A DNA stretch of 50,868 bases from Dichomitus squalens LYAD-421 SS1 (Eukaryota; Basidiomycota; Agaricomycetes; Polyporales; Polyporaceae): NCBI RefSeq assembly GCF_000275845.1, contig NW_006766956.1:57844-108711 (forward strand), given 5' to 3'. Position 1 is the first letter of the stretch, and every line of letters starts with the position of its first letter. The position numbers and the translations under genes were made by a program. The notes under the pieces are model-generated. The model saw only the letters and a program-made list of their open reading frames with translations, was not told the DNA's origin and did not search any database. Below are positions 34,851 through 47,303 of the stretch, one piece after another.

Positions 34851-37603
34851 ATGTCCACCGTCCAGGACTTCAATAATCGTATCGCCGAAACACACTCGGG
34901 AAGGACAGAAATTCAAGATTTCGTCTTGAAGTTAGTAGGCTGGCATATGACGCGTCAATCGGTTCCGCGGCTGATGCAAGTGGACCTCAGGACATCGTAT
35001 GCGTTCCCCTCTGCGGATGTATTGCTTCCTGCGCCGATGGCCGTTTCTATCCTCGGTCTGTATATGGATTTCTTGGAAATATGTGACTCCCGAAAAAGAC
35101 TGATCGTTATGATTGAAACAGGGCAACTCACCCTTGTTGCCACTGCGACCGACTTCAAACTCGTGAAGCCCGCAGATGGATTCAAACACGTCCGCTATCC
35201 GGACAGCTTTCGCGCCACGATCACGCAGCTCGTCAACTCCGGTGCACTCGCTCTCAACCGCTCCTTCGTTAACTTCGACGAGATCAACAAGCGATGCGCC
35301 GCTATCCGGCCTGGTGTCAACAACATCGTGCAGCTCCTCGTAGGACACCCTGACAACACCGCTCGCGAGAACGAGCAGGCGATTGAGAGATACCTCCCCA
35401 ATCAGATCAATTCGCTGAGCAGAACGGTAGAAGCATGCCTGGAGAAGGCAAAGGAAACGGATCGTGTCTTCAATCAACTGCTCGAGCTCACGATGGAGAT
35501 TCACGAAGCATGCACTGCGACGCAGGGTAAGTCCTCAGTTGAGCTTATGGGAATAAACAACTCAACTCGGTATGTTCGTAGGATACAACGAGAGTCGCAT
35601 TCGCGAGGCGGAACTGCGCAAGGCCTTTCTAGCCAAGGAGCAAGAGGCAGCAGAAGAGATGAAACGGATTGGTGAGGATGCGGTGAAGCAAGCACGTGAA
35701 GACTATGCCAAGTCGCAAACCTTGTTCAACCAAGCCGTCAAGTCCATGCCCACAGGTACGAGGATACATCTCCTGGAAGCATACGCCATTCTGACTTTTT
35801 ATGACCTCAGCCGGACAGATTGCTGGCCTCAACTTGCTCGATATGGGCCAGGTCTGTCTCACGGCGTTGATCAGGAGGCAAGGAGCAACTGATGTTCCTA
35901 TGTTATGCACAGGGAATCTTGCACGCCGTGACGTTCGGGGCCGTCAGACGGCCAGGAGCATCGAGCGGTGGCACCACATCAGGGCAGCCTCCCCCTCAAC
36001 AGCGAGTCACCCCGTATGATCCCGGGTTTCAGAAGGCCTCTATGCTCCGCGAGCTCGCAGAGTCGCTGCACATATTGCTGACTTGTGGACCGAATAGCAC
36101 CCCTAGCTGGAATGCCGTGAAGGCGTCCGATGGCACTGGGTGCATAGACATCAGGGTCAAGTTCGAGGAAGTGTTAGCCAGTATCAAGCGGGGCGACCCG
36201 AAGAACGGTCGTGCCACTGCCAAGGCAGCAACCTTAGCAGAAAGGGGCATCGAGGTCAGTCATGAGGTTCGGACACCGTGATACTCTGCGTGTCAAGCAC
36301 CCCTCCACAGTACTCCAAAAAACTTGAAGACATCGTCCCTCCTGGAGATGAGATGCAAATCGCGCGCCTCACAGGTGCGGTGTCCGCATGGCGCGACAGC
36401 GTCCTGGCGTTCGCAAGCGAAGCGGACCTGCACAGCGCGTCATCTCCCATAAGCTCGAGCGTCCAAGCTTTCATTCCGGCACCCAATATGGGAGGCGGTA
36501 GTAGTGCGGAGCTCGCGGTCCGCGGCGCACAGTACAACTTAGCGGTGACAAGCGCCCAGCTCAACGCGAGCAGGGAGAACTCGAGGTTTACTTCCGAAAA
36601 GCTCATGCAAGTGACGGGTCAGCTCGGCGACATCATGGCGCAGGTCGTCAAGATCGACATCAAGAAACAAAATGTGAGCTTCGGATTAATATTGCATGCG
36701 TTGTTTCACGTACTAGATGATGTTGGCTAGTGGGAAGAGATCATGGCAATCCTCTTGAAGGCGATCGACTTCCTTTGCGAGCTGAAGCGGTACCTCAACA
36801 ACCTCGTTCATTTTTTCAATTCTGTCAACAATCTCGTCTGCATCTCAATGCGCGAAGCGGCGGATGCTTTCATCTCCATAGTGAAGGACGCGGCGAGGAT
36901 CGAAGATAGTGCCGGCCACAACCATGAGCGAGGCACACGACAGATTGGCGGGGTCACCTTGGATGCTTGGGCGCGACAGGTGCGGTTACAGATCGCCACA
37001 TTTCGAGCTTGGAGATATTGGCTGATTTCGACACGACTTCCGACAGGCGATATATAACCACGCACTTTCTGTAGCCAAGATCAGCAAGGTCGTGGAGAAC
37101 ATCAGCGACGTGAGCACTCACTTCAGTCCGTCAGTCAAGTCGAACAACAAACGAAATTTTACGTCTGTCTAGATGTACGTGACTCTTTACGACGGCAACG
37201 TCCACCCAGGCGTCAACATGCTCCTCGGCATGGGCAAGTTAGTCGGTTCCAAGGACCAAGCCGCCATTGCGGCCGCAGGAACGGAGATCCAAGGCTGGGC
37301 CCAAGGCGCCAGCGACCGTATCATACAGCTCGTCAGCGAGGTAAGTGAGAGACGTAGACGCTTTCGCTTGAATCCTTGGGAGAGCCTCTGACGTCTCTAT
37401 AGCGTGCGCAGGCCAATGAGCGGGACATCGAGAAGCGGATTGCAGAACTTGAGAAGTCGCTAGGAGGTATCTTGCCACGGTCATCGAGGATTGAGGAGAT
37501 CGTACGCACCGTAGAGAAGGAAGAGGTCAAGAAGACGGGGCAAGAATTAGTGGCAACTATCGAAGAGAGGCCGGTGTACAAGAGGATGAACCCTTTTCTG
37601 TAG
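34851..37603 (+). CDS. Large helical/coiled-coil protein, unknown function
   Basis: Nine exons (34851-35526, 35582-35755, 35811-35851, 35913-36254, 36311-36673, 36731-36979, 37047-37109, 37173-37340, 37403-37603) encode 758 aa. Predicted mostly helical: a long coiled coil (about 200-275, with REAELRKAFLAKEQEAAEEM) runs into a hydrophobic Gly/Ala-rich segment (AGQIAGLNLLDMGQGILHAV, about 283-302). A Gly/Gln/Pro linker follows, then further helices including IMAILLKAIDFLCELKRYL and a charged C-terminal helix. No signal peptide is present. It lies 640 bp downstream of copy A in the same direction. From memory, similar large proteins with this coiled-coil-then-hydrophobic layout occur in other fungi and some animals without a defined role; I could not verify this. 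Confidence 0.82.
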
Positions 37604-38570
37604 ACATCGTCTTCACAATATCGCATCCACTTTCGCAGCCGTGATTGCTGAGCGTACCCGTTGTAAATTGTTTTTGACAAGATCGCTATGACACGAACAA
37701 TTGTATACACATGCTTCTTTGATTCCTGCTGGCGGACACATCCCATACGTGAGAAGCTTGGCATGAACGCACACTAGTGGGGAGATATCTCACCTTCCCT
37801 CAGACAAAGACGTCAACACTGACCATAAGCAGGAGCGTGCACGACGTTATTTCGCTGTGGAGAAACAGCCATGAGCGTCTCCCCGACGTACCTGTCGCGC
37901 AAAAGGCCCATAAGCGTCAGAAGTCGGACAAAGCGAATCAGCAAGTAATCCGCATAGATCGGTCTAGTAAGCAAACTCTATTAATGGGCGCAGTGATAGG
38001 TAGATGATGCACTATATCTGAAGATCCGGGGAAGGCAAAGGTAGATCGGGATAGATGATGGGAAGTATAGGGTGTCGCAGCGGATAGAGGAGCATGATGT
38101 TAGTACAGATGCGTGGAGATGCCGGGGATAGGGTCAGATGATGAGAGTCAACCATGCAACCCCAGGAATACAGGTCAAGGAGAAGGGGGGGGGGGAAGCG
38201 GAGTGTAAAGGTACAGGAGACGACACGGGCTGAAATGTTGAAACGGCGGTAACAACACGACAACCCAAGTGACCTCCTTAGTCCACACGGAAATCAAGCG
38301 GGACAAGGATACCGAGACAGCGGAGATGCGGACCAGGGTGCGGGGCGGTATACGAGGAGCACAGAAGACGAGGCAGGATAGCAATAGGAATAGAAATGAG
38401 ACTGGTCAGGGAGGCACGTAAGCGATATGCAAAAAATGGTAGCGAGACACCAGGCCAGTAAGTGAACGCTAACAGAAACTCATCTGCGTAAAAATATCGT
38501 GAGAGTCCACCAACGACTACTCGCCGGAAATCCAAAGCAATACAGGGTCATCCGGTAGGCATACAACAGC
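37604..38570. other. Convergent intergenic region
   Basis: About 970 bases between two genes facing each other. A run of ten G residues lies at about 38185-38194. Short frames only; I see no gene. Confidence 0.4.
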
Positions 38571-41265
38571 TCACCGTTCGGGCGTAATAGTCGTATCCGT
38601 TGCTTCATGTATGTGCCGTGGCTCAATTCGGGGGGTTGATGGAGCCGTCAGAACCACAGGGGTCTGCACTGCACTCTCATACGCATCGTCGTCACGGCCA
38701 GGCAGGTCGAACTGAGACTCGTTAGGGGTCGCTGAGTGCAGCGACTCCTCGGCGGTGGCATAGGACATGTAGGAGCTCGCCCGTGATGCCGCACGTGCCA
38801 GGAACGAGTTGTCGGTAGGTGTCGTAGCCAAGACACCCTTAAAGGCGGACGGGGGTGCCTTGGACGTGGATGCCGAATCAGGCAGGATGGTCAGTCCAGG
38901 TTTGCTCGACGACGAGGGGGGGGATGCGGGCCTAGACGAAAGAGAAGCAGTATGTGATGACACCACAGGTATGGGCTCAGGCGACGATGATGCTGCCCGG
39001 GACGCAGCTGCGACATCTGCCGGACTGGGCGGCGGAGGAATCGGAGAACGCTCAATTGCGTTATCCGGCTTATCCGCAGCCACTGGACTCTCCGTTTCTG
39101 CGATCTCCGAAAGCACATGCCGTTCCGACGAGGCCTCTGGAGCCTGAGCTTGAGCCTCTGCAGGTGATGAATCGGTGTTTGCCCGACTCGCATCCGCGTC
39201 GTCTTCGTGAGATCCAGATCCAGATCCAGAACTTGGAGAGGTCCGGCCCTCCTCGAGCACAGCCGCAGACGACGAGTCAGCACCGTTACCACCGCCACTT
39301 CCGCTGCCCGCGATCTCCTCGAACCCAGGCGGCGGCTCCAAGTCAACCCTGGACGTCGACGCATACGCGATCGCGTCCGCGCCATACGGCCTCCCGAACC
39401 GCGCAAAGCTCTCGCGGCTCGAGATGAGGCGGAGCTGATCTGGGGTCGGCCCGTTCTTCGGGTACGTGAATTCGGTCTTGACGAGCGTGTGGGTGAGCGG
39501 GGACGAGATCGAGTGCAGACTGATCATCGACGGAGACGTGAGCGCGTCCGCAAGGTTCCCGTTCGAGCGCGTGCGCGAGAGCAAGCTGAACATCGAGCCT
39601 GAGCCCGAATGCGACGGGCGGTGGTTCATGACGCGACTGCGGCGGGCTTCTCGCTCGGACGACACGGAGGGGTGAGAGCCTTCGCGTGTGTGACCGGTAC
39701 TGCTCCTGGGTTCAGGAGAGGAAGCCTGAGGCATGGGCGACGATGACGCCGGGACCGCGGAGGCAAGGCGGGAGTTGCGTGGGTTGAATATCGCCGCAAA
39801 GACAGACCGGCGACGTGCCGTTCCATGTCCAGCCTGCTGGTCTGTCGCCGTCCGTTCATGAGCTGGACTTGGCACGCGGTTCGCCTGATTCGTTGGGGCA
39901 GTAGAATGAGGCAGAGGATCATCGAGGACGACAGTCTCGTATGCCGGTGCTGCGTCGAGGTAGTGGTGAGAGCTGTCATCTGCAGAGCTCACGCCACTGT
40001 CGAAGCTCGCACGAGTACCAATAATACGGCCATCCACGGTCAGGTTCTGTTGCGACTCATGTTCGCCATTGCGGAGTAAAGGTTGGTCATTCGCGGTGGG
40101 CGGTATGGGCGAGTACATTGATGATGGCGCCGTCAGGTCGAAGGAACCTCGCGGTGTCTCATCCGCTTGCTCGTCGAGCGGAGGCATCTCTACCGTTATC
40201 GGGATGTCGTCGTGCAAGTCCTGCGAGCTCCTGTGATTTCCTGTATTAGCATTGTGCATCTACCGTACACATTCATCCCGCCCCTTCAGATGGATGAGCA
40301 CACAACAGAAGGCCAGAAGATGCAGCTTATGGACAACCCTGCCGGCGTGCTGCTATCTCGAGGTGACGTTCTGTGTGGAAAACCATCATCGCTCTTACTA
40401 TATTGGGAAATAAAGGGCCAATCACGCCAGTATCATCCACAGACGAGCGATGTGAACGCCACAGGACTGGCCGTAGGGATACTGAATGCGACGATCAACT
40501 GAGAATGAGACACAGTCGGGTCGTACAACAAAGTCGCCACGCAAAGCGCACCGCCGAATTCCGCAGCTAGCGACGATGTCAGCTTCGCGAAGCTGCATTT
40601 GACTACGCACACCCAGCATGGTTCCACGGCGAGACACAGGGACCCGGGGGACAGATAGTAGCAACAGAACACCAGATAATGACAGCTCACCTCACGATTA
40701 CGATCTCCTCGTCGCCCGGCTCCTTCATGTACGCCGGCAATGAGTGTGTTGAGATCTGACTGGGCGTCCTCCGCGTCCGCCTCGGCCTCCTCGCCCTGTT
40801 TGTCCCACCATTCACCCCTGCCGTTGTGCCGTTCCCGCCTGCGAGCTGATCCGCGGTGACCTCGCGCGTCGCAGGCACCGCAGTGCTTGTCATGACCCCC
40901 GCGGCCTGTGCAACGCCGCTCAAACCTTGCAGGGCACCCCGACGGTACCTACGGCCCCAGCAGGCGAAGATGGTACCCATGACGAAGAGAGAGGCGACGA
41001 CGACGAGGGGAATCTGTGAAGGCCACCGGGTGTACGATAAGCAACGGGTGTCACCAGCCAGCATATTGAGAAACGGCACATGAGCATGACAAGAGCTGGG
41101 AGATCTACGCACCCATATTTGCTTCTGAATGGAGCGGGATGGGCTGGACGAGCCTTCACCGCTCTGCCGTCGCTGTAGGACAGGTTGAGGGGCAGCGAGG
41201 ACGAACGGTACACTACCGGTGCATGATGAGGTCACGAGTACCAGGAGTGAATTCAGACGGTACAT
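38571..41265 (-). CDS. Membrane protein with signal peptide, TM helix and KEPG motif
   Basis: Three exons (41265-41113, 41013-40691, 40230-38571) encode 711 aa. Residues 1-25 are a signal peptide, followed by LQRRQ, a possible Kex2 site. One transmembrane helix (IPLVVVASLFVMGTIFACWG, 52-71) precedes RRYRRG. The cytoplasmic side has one VTADQLAGG unit (103-111) and THSLPAYMKEPGDEEIVIV (140-158). The long tail is Ser/Pro/Glu-rich and disordered. It contains a conserved-looking core, EFTYPKNGPTPDQLRLIS plus FARFGRPYG. The second intron (460 nt) is very long for this genome and sits in phase 2 directly after the KEPG motif, exactly as in the paralogue at 12993-14733. Topology suggests a small extracellular N-terminus and a large cytoplasmic tail. 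Function unknown. Confidence 0.8.
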
Positions 41266-42197
41266 GTGGCCGTGACGAGCGGTGCTGCCGGATCAGGTCG
41301 TGTGGGTCGTCAGTGCTGGTCGCCAGCGAGGCGTGCAGGAGGAGGGCCGAGGAGGACGTCCGTGCGGTAGATATAGAGCAAAACAAGACTTGAAAGGAAG
41401 GGGGAGCGGGGAAGGCGGAAGAGAGCCTGGGAGGGAATAGGGAGGCGCTAGTAGGGCGGCGTGACACATCCTGCTTCAGTCAAGCTTCCCCTGAGCGATG
41501 CTGATATTTCCGCCCTCGCCGACCTGCCCACTTGACGTTTGTTCCGGACAAAGTGTCGCCAGAGGAAGATGCACTGCCGTGGCGTAGTGGAACAATTGAA
41601 GCTCGCTGTAAAGGCAGGCGACGGTCCATTTCGATGAGCAGACAGCTCGAGCTTTGGACACACCAATGTTGCGCGCCACTCATAATGTTGTCTGAGAACG
41701 TGCGTCCAATTTGTACCTATCTGCCACCGCGACTTGATGAAACCAGCCCAGAGACATACGTGGGTATCGACTAGAGAACGACGTGCGGGGACTAACGTTT
41801 GCGCTCGATGGCGAAGGCACACTATCATCAACTGTCGTCCGGTCCGTCGACTTCCAGGGCAATTAATTACACCCGACAAGAGTCCTCATTCAGTCTACGT
41901 GATGCAGATGTGATGCCGAGATAAGTGGTGCAAGCTGCAGCGAATGCAGCACTGAAGAGGTACTTATTCCTCGAATTACCTCTGAAATCAACAGCTTCCT
42001 ACCGGTCCAGTGCCGGGCACCGTCGTTGCCGGAGACTTGCTGTGCAAACCTTCCAAACCACACGAGGGCATTTGTCAAACGTGCGCCCAAGAATCGTCAA
42101 TGCCATACCGACGCCCCTTCATTATAGAAGGAGACTTCGAACAGTACCATCGACAGCAGGAGCAACTCGGACTGCGAACACCACGCTATAAAAGAAC
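41266..42197. other. Intergenic, no supported gene
   Basis: About 930 bases between the membrane-protein start and the 3' end of coiled-coil copy B, both on the minus strand. The leader next to 41265 is purine-rich on the plus strand. Open frames are short and featureless. Confidence 0.4.
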
Positions 42198-43297
42198 CTA
42201 CACAGTCAACCGCGAACGCCTGATCGCCGCAACCCTCCCGTCAAGCACCCCGAACGCAGCATCGTTCAGCAGGGCCAAGGGCCCCACGAACATCTCAACC
42301 CTCCTCAGGCCGTCCACGACTCCCCTGATTCCCGCCACGACGTTCCGCATCGAGCAAATCGTCGCGATGGTGGCCGAGCTGCTCAACGCCGCGTTGACCG
42401 CGTGCAAGCACTCGTTGATGCGCGTCGACAACTCCGCCAGTAAACGCTGCGCCGCCCGGAGCGTGCGCGCCTCAGCCGCGAGCTGCTTTCCGCGCGTCCG
42501 TAGCTCGGCAACTTTCGAGATTAGGCGTGCGCACTCGGCGCGCTCGCGGGCGAGGACGCCACGCTGCGAACCCAGGCGCTCCCTGGCGGCGCCCAGCTCG
42601 CGGTTGCGCGCGCGGACGACCTCGTTGTCGACAGTCTGTGGCATCACCGCTATGCTGATCGCGGCTGCCGCCAGGCCGAGCGGGGGGACAAATATGGACA
42701 AAATCATAGCCTATCGCGGTGGGCAGTCTCTTGTCAGCCAGATTTATCCTAGGTATCGAACTCACTCCTAGGCGGATGCCTGCATGGACGGCCATATGTT
42801 CTTGCACCATCCTCTCCCTGGTTCTTCGGGCATCCTCAAGCGCGGACTGAGTAGACTCAAGGCTGTCTTGGGCGTGGCTCACGTTATACTCGGAGGTGTG
42901 GATGTTGATCTCGGTAGCTCTGACTCGCACCTCGGCCTCCCCGACTTGAGAAGAGGTCTCGCGAGCGCCGTCCTCGACCCGGCGGGCCTCGTCGAGGTTC
43001 TGACAGAGGCGGTATCCTGTGTCACCCAGCCAAGTTCGGGCTCTGTTCGACGCTGACAGCATGCTCTACGGGAGAGACACGGGTAGGAACGCAAGTTACT
43101 AGTCATTCGGTGGGAGCACGTACATCCCCGACGGCCTGGCTGTGTTTGAGGAACTCATCCACTGTGGCCTGGGGGTAGTTGATCTGACTTATATCCGAGG
43201 AGAGCGGGGCGTCGCGCTCGAGCGAGGCGACGATGTTGTTCACGGCCGTGATGGACCGCCGGACGTCTTCTACGATCATATGTCTGTAGTCTACCAT
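42198..43297 (-). CDS. Coiled-coil protein with central hydrophobic segment, copy B
   Basis: Three exons (43297-43124, 43065-42766, 42710-42198; all phase 0) encode 328 aa. The first exon is 174 nt, the same as in copy A at 33110, and the second and third are 300 and 513 nt against 288 and 519. The two proteins align end to end, including VEDVRRSITAVNNIV, ARETSSQ, LAELSTRINECLHAVNAALSSS and SMRNVVAGIRG. The hydrophobic segment (MILSIFVPPLGLAAAAISIA, about 160-180) occupies the same place but has a different sequence, and the second coiled coil is Arg-rich rather than Gln-rich. No signal peptide. Function is unknown; see copy A for the structural interpretation. Confidence 0.82.
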
Positions 43298-44471
43298 CCT
43301 GGCCTGTGAGGAGGGGGGATGCTGCAGAAGAGACGTACGGGAGTATCTCAATATAACGGAAGAGAAATGGGACTGTGGGCACACCGCTGACACCCCACGC
43401 ACGCATGGTGGTCGAGCCCGCAGGATACGTCCGATGAATAGATAGAAGCACGAACACGTTGAACTAAACCCCATACACCATACACTCCACATAAGTGACT
43501 CTGCAGGTGAACAGGGATTGTACGCGGAAATGAGGACGAGCCTATGGTGAGAAGGTGGAATCTGAGTTCTATCTGTGATCCTGGCCAGCGGTGTTTCGGT
43601 AGCTTCTACAACAGAACATGCATTGTGTGTCGAATCACATCTGTGAGGCTGTACTGCAATACATATACGCATGTCGCTATCACTATCGGTGAACTTCACT
43701 GGAGGTTCACGCTGTCTCTGCCTGAGCGCGACGGTAGTACGGTCGTTGAGTAGCTGCAACCATCCCAGCATCACGGACGTTCAGTCGGACAAACTTTGAG
43801 GTAGCAACTCGAGCTCACCTGGCAGAGGCTCAGGCGCTACAGAATCAGTACCTGCAGGCCTGACCCTCCGGCCGGACCCGGGACTCGGATGGGTCCGCGG
43901 ATCGTCCTACGCGGCGCTCGGGCCCTTGGTATCTAAGCTTCCGTGTTCAAGGTCGTTCATTAGTATGCCTTAGCGGGGATATCCTGCCAGTGACAGAGGC
44001 GGTCAGCACAATACTTGTAGACTCGGAGGGGGCCCGTTCTACTAGGACGCCGGGTGCCGCCACTCTGTAGCGAGATCTCAGACATATAGCTACCATCGAA
44101 AGTTGGTTAGCATCACTTTTCCGCGAACAGAACGCACGGGAAGCACATCAAATCGAGAATCATGCATGCATTATTGTACGATGACATCAAGGCGAGATGA
44201 CAGGAGTAAGGAACGACACGACAGGCAAACGATGCAAGTATAACAGTGAAACGAGTGATGTGGACAGCATGAGCACGAGATAGAAATGAGCGTGGAGAAC
44301 GTCAGCTTAAAGGAGGAGGGGCGAAAGGCGGACAGAGACAGTATGTTTGAGAAGAATGACCTTAGGAGGATGCTAGCAGCATCGCCCACCTTGCGGCTGA
44401 AGCGCGGAGGGTGGTGTGAATGAGACGAACGCGCGACAAGCTGCCCAACTCGTTGCAGGCTTGCCGCCAGC
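43298..44471. other. Intergenic, GC-rich patch, no supported gene
   Basis: About 1.17 kb between the start of copy B and the 3' end of the FunK1 kinase. A GC-rich patch at about 43860-43930 can be read as a short plus-strand helical peptide ending at a stop near 43863, like a relic of a mobile-element ORF. Nothing firm. Confidence 0.35.
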
Positions 44472-47303
44472 TTACAATTCGTCGATGTCGCCGTCGTCGC
44501 GTTGCCCCGCGGGTGGCACAGGCGCACCGGAGAGAGCTTTCAGCCGCTTGCTGAAGCGAGATGGCTTGGTGTCGCTCTTGCGCTTCGCGTTTGCATCTGT
44601 AGCTGCCGGCTGGTTCGCCGTCACTTGCTCACGAGATTGTGCGGATAGTTGTGACGGTCCGCCAACAGCAGCGGTATTATGCGTACTGCCCTTGCGATTG
44701 GCGGCATGCCTTGAACCCTTACCACGCCCCCGATTGCGGCTAGCAGCCGAACCACGTCCTGCTCCAACCCGACCTCTAGTGTGCCCTGCCACACCGGTAG
44801 CTTGCGTCCCCGAAAGCCGAGTTGGGATTGGGGTGCTCCCCTGGTGGGCTGAAAGAGGTTCAGTAGGGCGTGGACGCTCCGGATCTAATTCGATGGGAGT
44901 GTCGCGATGTTCGACCAGATATTGCAGGATGAGGCGCTGTACAGCTTCATGTAGGTGATCACGCTCGAGTCTGCCTTCCCACAGGGCGTACTCTGAACGA
45001 ACATGTTGCGATATTCGAGACATGAGCACGGCGACGTCATGCATGTCTGGCCAAAAGAGACGAAGCCACTTCGGCCTTCTGCCGTTGATGATGCTCTCAC
45101 GTGTTTCTTCTGCATATTCGCGATCCGGGATGTGATGCGAAAGGAGAATTTTCCATACGTCGGCGCTATCGGGATTCGCATAGTCCTCTCTTGGAGCTGT
45201 GACTGGCTGAGCGCGGAGGAGAGCGTACACCATAGTCCAGTATACGGACTCCACGTCATGTTCCGGTCGATGAACAAAGGCGGCTAAGTTTGGTACTTCG
45301 TCGATGTCGTCAGGATTTGTGGTAGGAGGGCGGCCGCCGTGGCATTCGGGGGCTCCAGGCTGGTCGTTGTACCGATCATACCGCTCCCGTCCATGTACAG
45401 CAATGTACAGGTTCAGAGCGTCATCAGTGAGCCTTGGCATGGGCGTTCCTCGCAACGAATCTGTGGCGGTGATTAATCTTCCAAGACTGACGCTTCGTGC
45501 AATGAACAAAGGTGTCCCCTAAGAGTATGTCACGTCAGACCGAGTAGGCAAGAAGTAGGCCGTCGAGACATACCGTGCGATCATTCAGTTCGCCGCTCTT
45601 GGAATCCAACTTAGCAGCATTGTCGTAGTCGATGACTAGGCATGTAGGAAACCGTTCTTCCGCGGGCCTGCACGATGGTCATCAATTTGATCGACTCCTT
45701 ACTGCGTGGGACCAGCTTACCTCTTGCTTCCACGGAGCACGTCCTGGATCGACACAGGCGTCTTCTCGGAGACAGGTCTTCCACTCACTCGGCCCCACTT
45801 TGGGTACATCAGGATGTTATACAGGCTCATGTCCCGGTGCAGGACTTTGCGCTCCAGCAGCACAGTGCGGTGAACTGCCAGATACAGGTGAGGGCTGCGA
45901 ATACACTTCATCAAGAAATTTGCGTACCTTCCAACGCATCGTATACCGCCTCCAATAGATCATTCACTGTCCTCGCATCCAGAAGACGGGAGCCGGAATC
46001 GAGCAGTGCGAACCGCTCTTTCGTCCGCTTGGTCTCTTCACCGCTCGCAGCGCACTCGATCGTCTCGTTATTGGTCGTGACGTGTTCCGCACCCTGAAGG
46101 CGCACAACTCCCAGCACGTCGCCGTCGCCGTGAACGTGGGCCAAGATCACTTCCTCCTTGAACCGACGCTTGTGGTGACGATATACCTCCTTGATCACAA
46201 TCTCCCCACCATCGGCGTCGCTGACCCGGAGGATCGTAGTACGACCTATGAAAATAAACTGACCCTGGGTGTACCACTGGTCCTGGACCTTGACCTTCCA
46301 TGTCGGCGGATGGTCCAGAGTCGCTCCGGGAACCCATGCAATCGTGTCGTCCCACAGGAAGTGGCCGCGAGGAGGGTCGTAATGGGAGTAGATGTAGGCA
46401 GCTAGCAGGCGCAGGTCATCGTGATCCCAGGGAGTCTCAGGGGACGCCACTACCCCGGTCGGGTCAGAGAGAAGCACCTGGTACCACTGAGGCTTCACGA
46501 CCAGACAGTAGAAAGCGGGGTGGTCGGGACGCGCTTGATGGTGACGATACGCGTATGTCGTGGCCTGACGACGACCGCCGGACTTCGCTATGGGCTTGGC
46601 CTCCACGATGGCCTCGACACGGTGATGCGGGACCCCTTTGTAGATGCCATCTGCGTCAGCACGAAAATCTCCAACGTTATATACACCAAGAAGATCAGGT
46701 GCGTCCTTGACATGGCAGAGGACATCCGAGGGAAAGTGGAGAGGTGCAGACGAGGAGTGGTTGATGAACGACATGTGTCCAGATTTGCCAGCAGGAACGC
46801 GGTGTCTTTGGCGCAAATTCTCCTGCACATCTGTGGCAAGGGTTTCTGAAGATGCGTCAGATGTAGAAAGAGGAAGGGAGAAGACGTCGTGACGAACTGT
46901 ATAACGCTTTGCTCATGCTGGTCAAGAGAGAAGCAAGTGGCTTATACATGTTCTTCTCTATAGTTCCGGCGCTTCGAATATCTTTGATTTTCTTGAGCAT
47001 CGTCTTGGTGGCGTGAAACGTCGGCGGAGAGCGTAGGTGAATGGCTATGAAGTTGACGTCGACGTCGCTGTTGTTCGCTTCCAGACGATCTGCGATGGCC
47101 TGACGGTTAGTCGGGGGAGGATGGCCAGGACGTTTCACAGGAGAGAGTTCATTCTGCTTATACGTACCGTAGCTCCCAGCGGTCTCAGACTGTCCACGGC
47201 CCTCGTGGTTCACCTCGACCTCCTCCGGTGGAGGAGTTCGAGGGACACTCGGATGCTCAATGGACGACATGGGACTGTGTGAGCTGGAAATCACAGCAGT
47301 CAT
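44472..47303 (-). CDS. FunK1 fungal-specific protein kinase
   Basis: Five exons (47303-46898, 46845-45928, 45874-45721, 45667-45574, 45518-44472) encode 872 aa. This is the Pkinase_fungal (FunK1) family, expanded in mushroom-forming fungi. Visible marks are an N-terminal region with MYKPLASLLTSMSKAL, then VEAIVEAKP, an ATP-site strand with GGEIVIKEVYRHH, the catalytic HRDMSLYNIL (HRD at about 454-456), DYDNAAKL in place of DFG (about 506), GTPLFIARSV and HDVESVYWTMVYALL. The C-terminal 100 residues are basic and low complexity (RNRGRGKGSRH, KRKSD), perhaps a nuclear signal. Substrates are unknown for the family. A cryptic 68-nt intron candidate lies in exon 1 (47167-47100). A decayed second copy follows at 48480-49060. 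Confidence 0.9.

Noticed and set aside
43850..43940. GC-rich patch as an rRNA or other structured RNA
   Set aside because: No match that I recognise to rRNA, snRNA or tRNA features; a short peptide-like reading suggests mobile-element debris instead.
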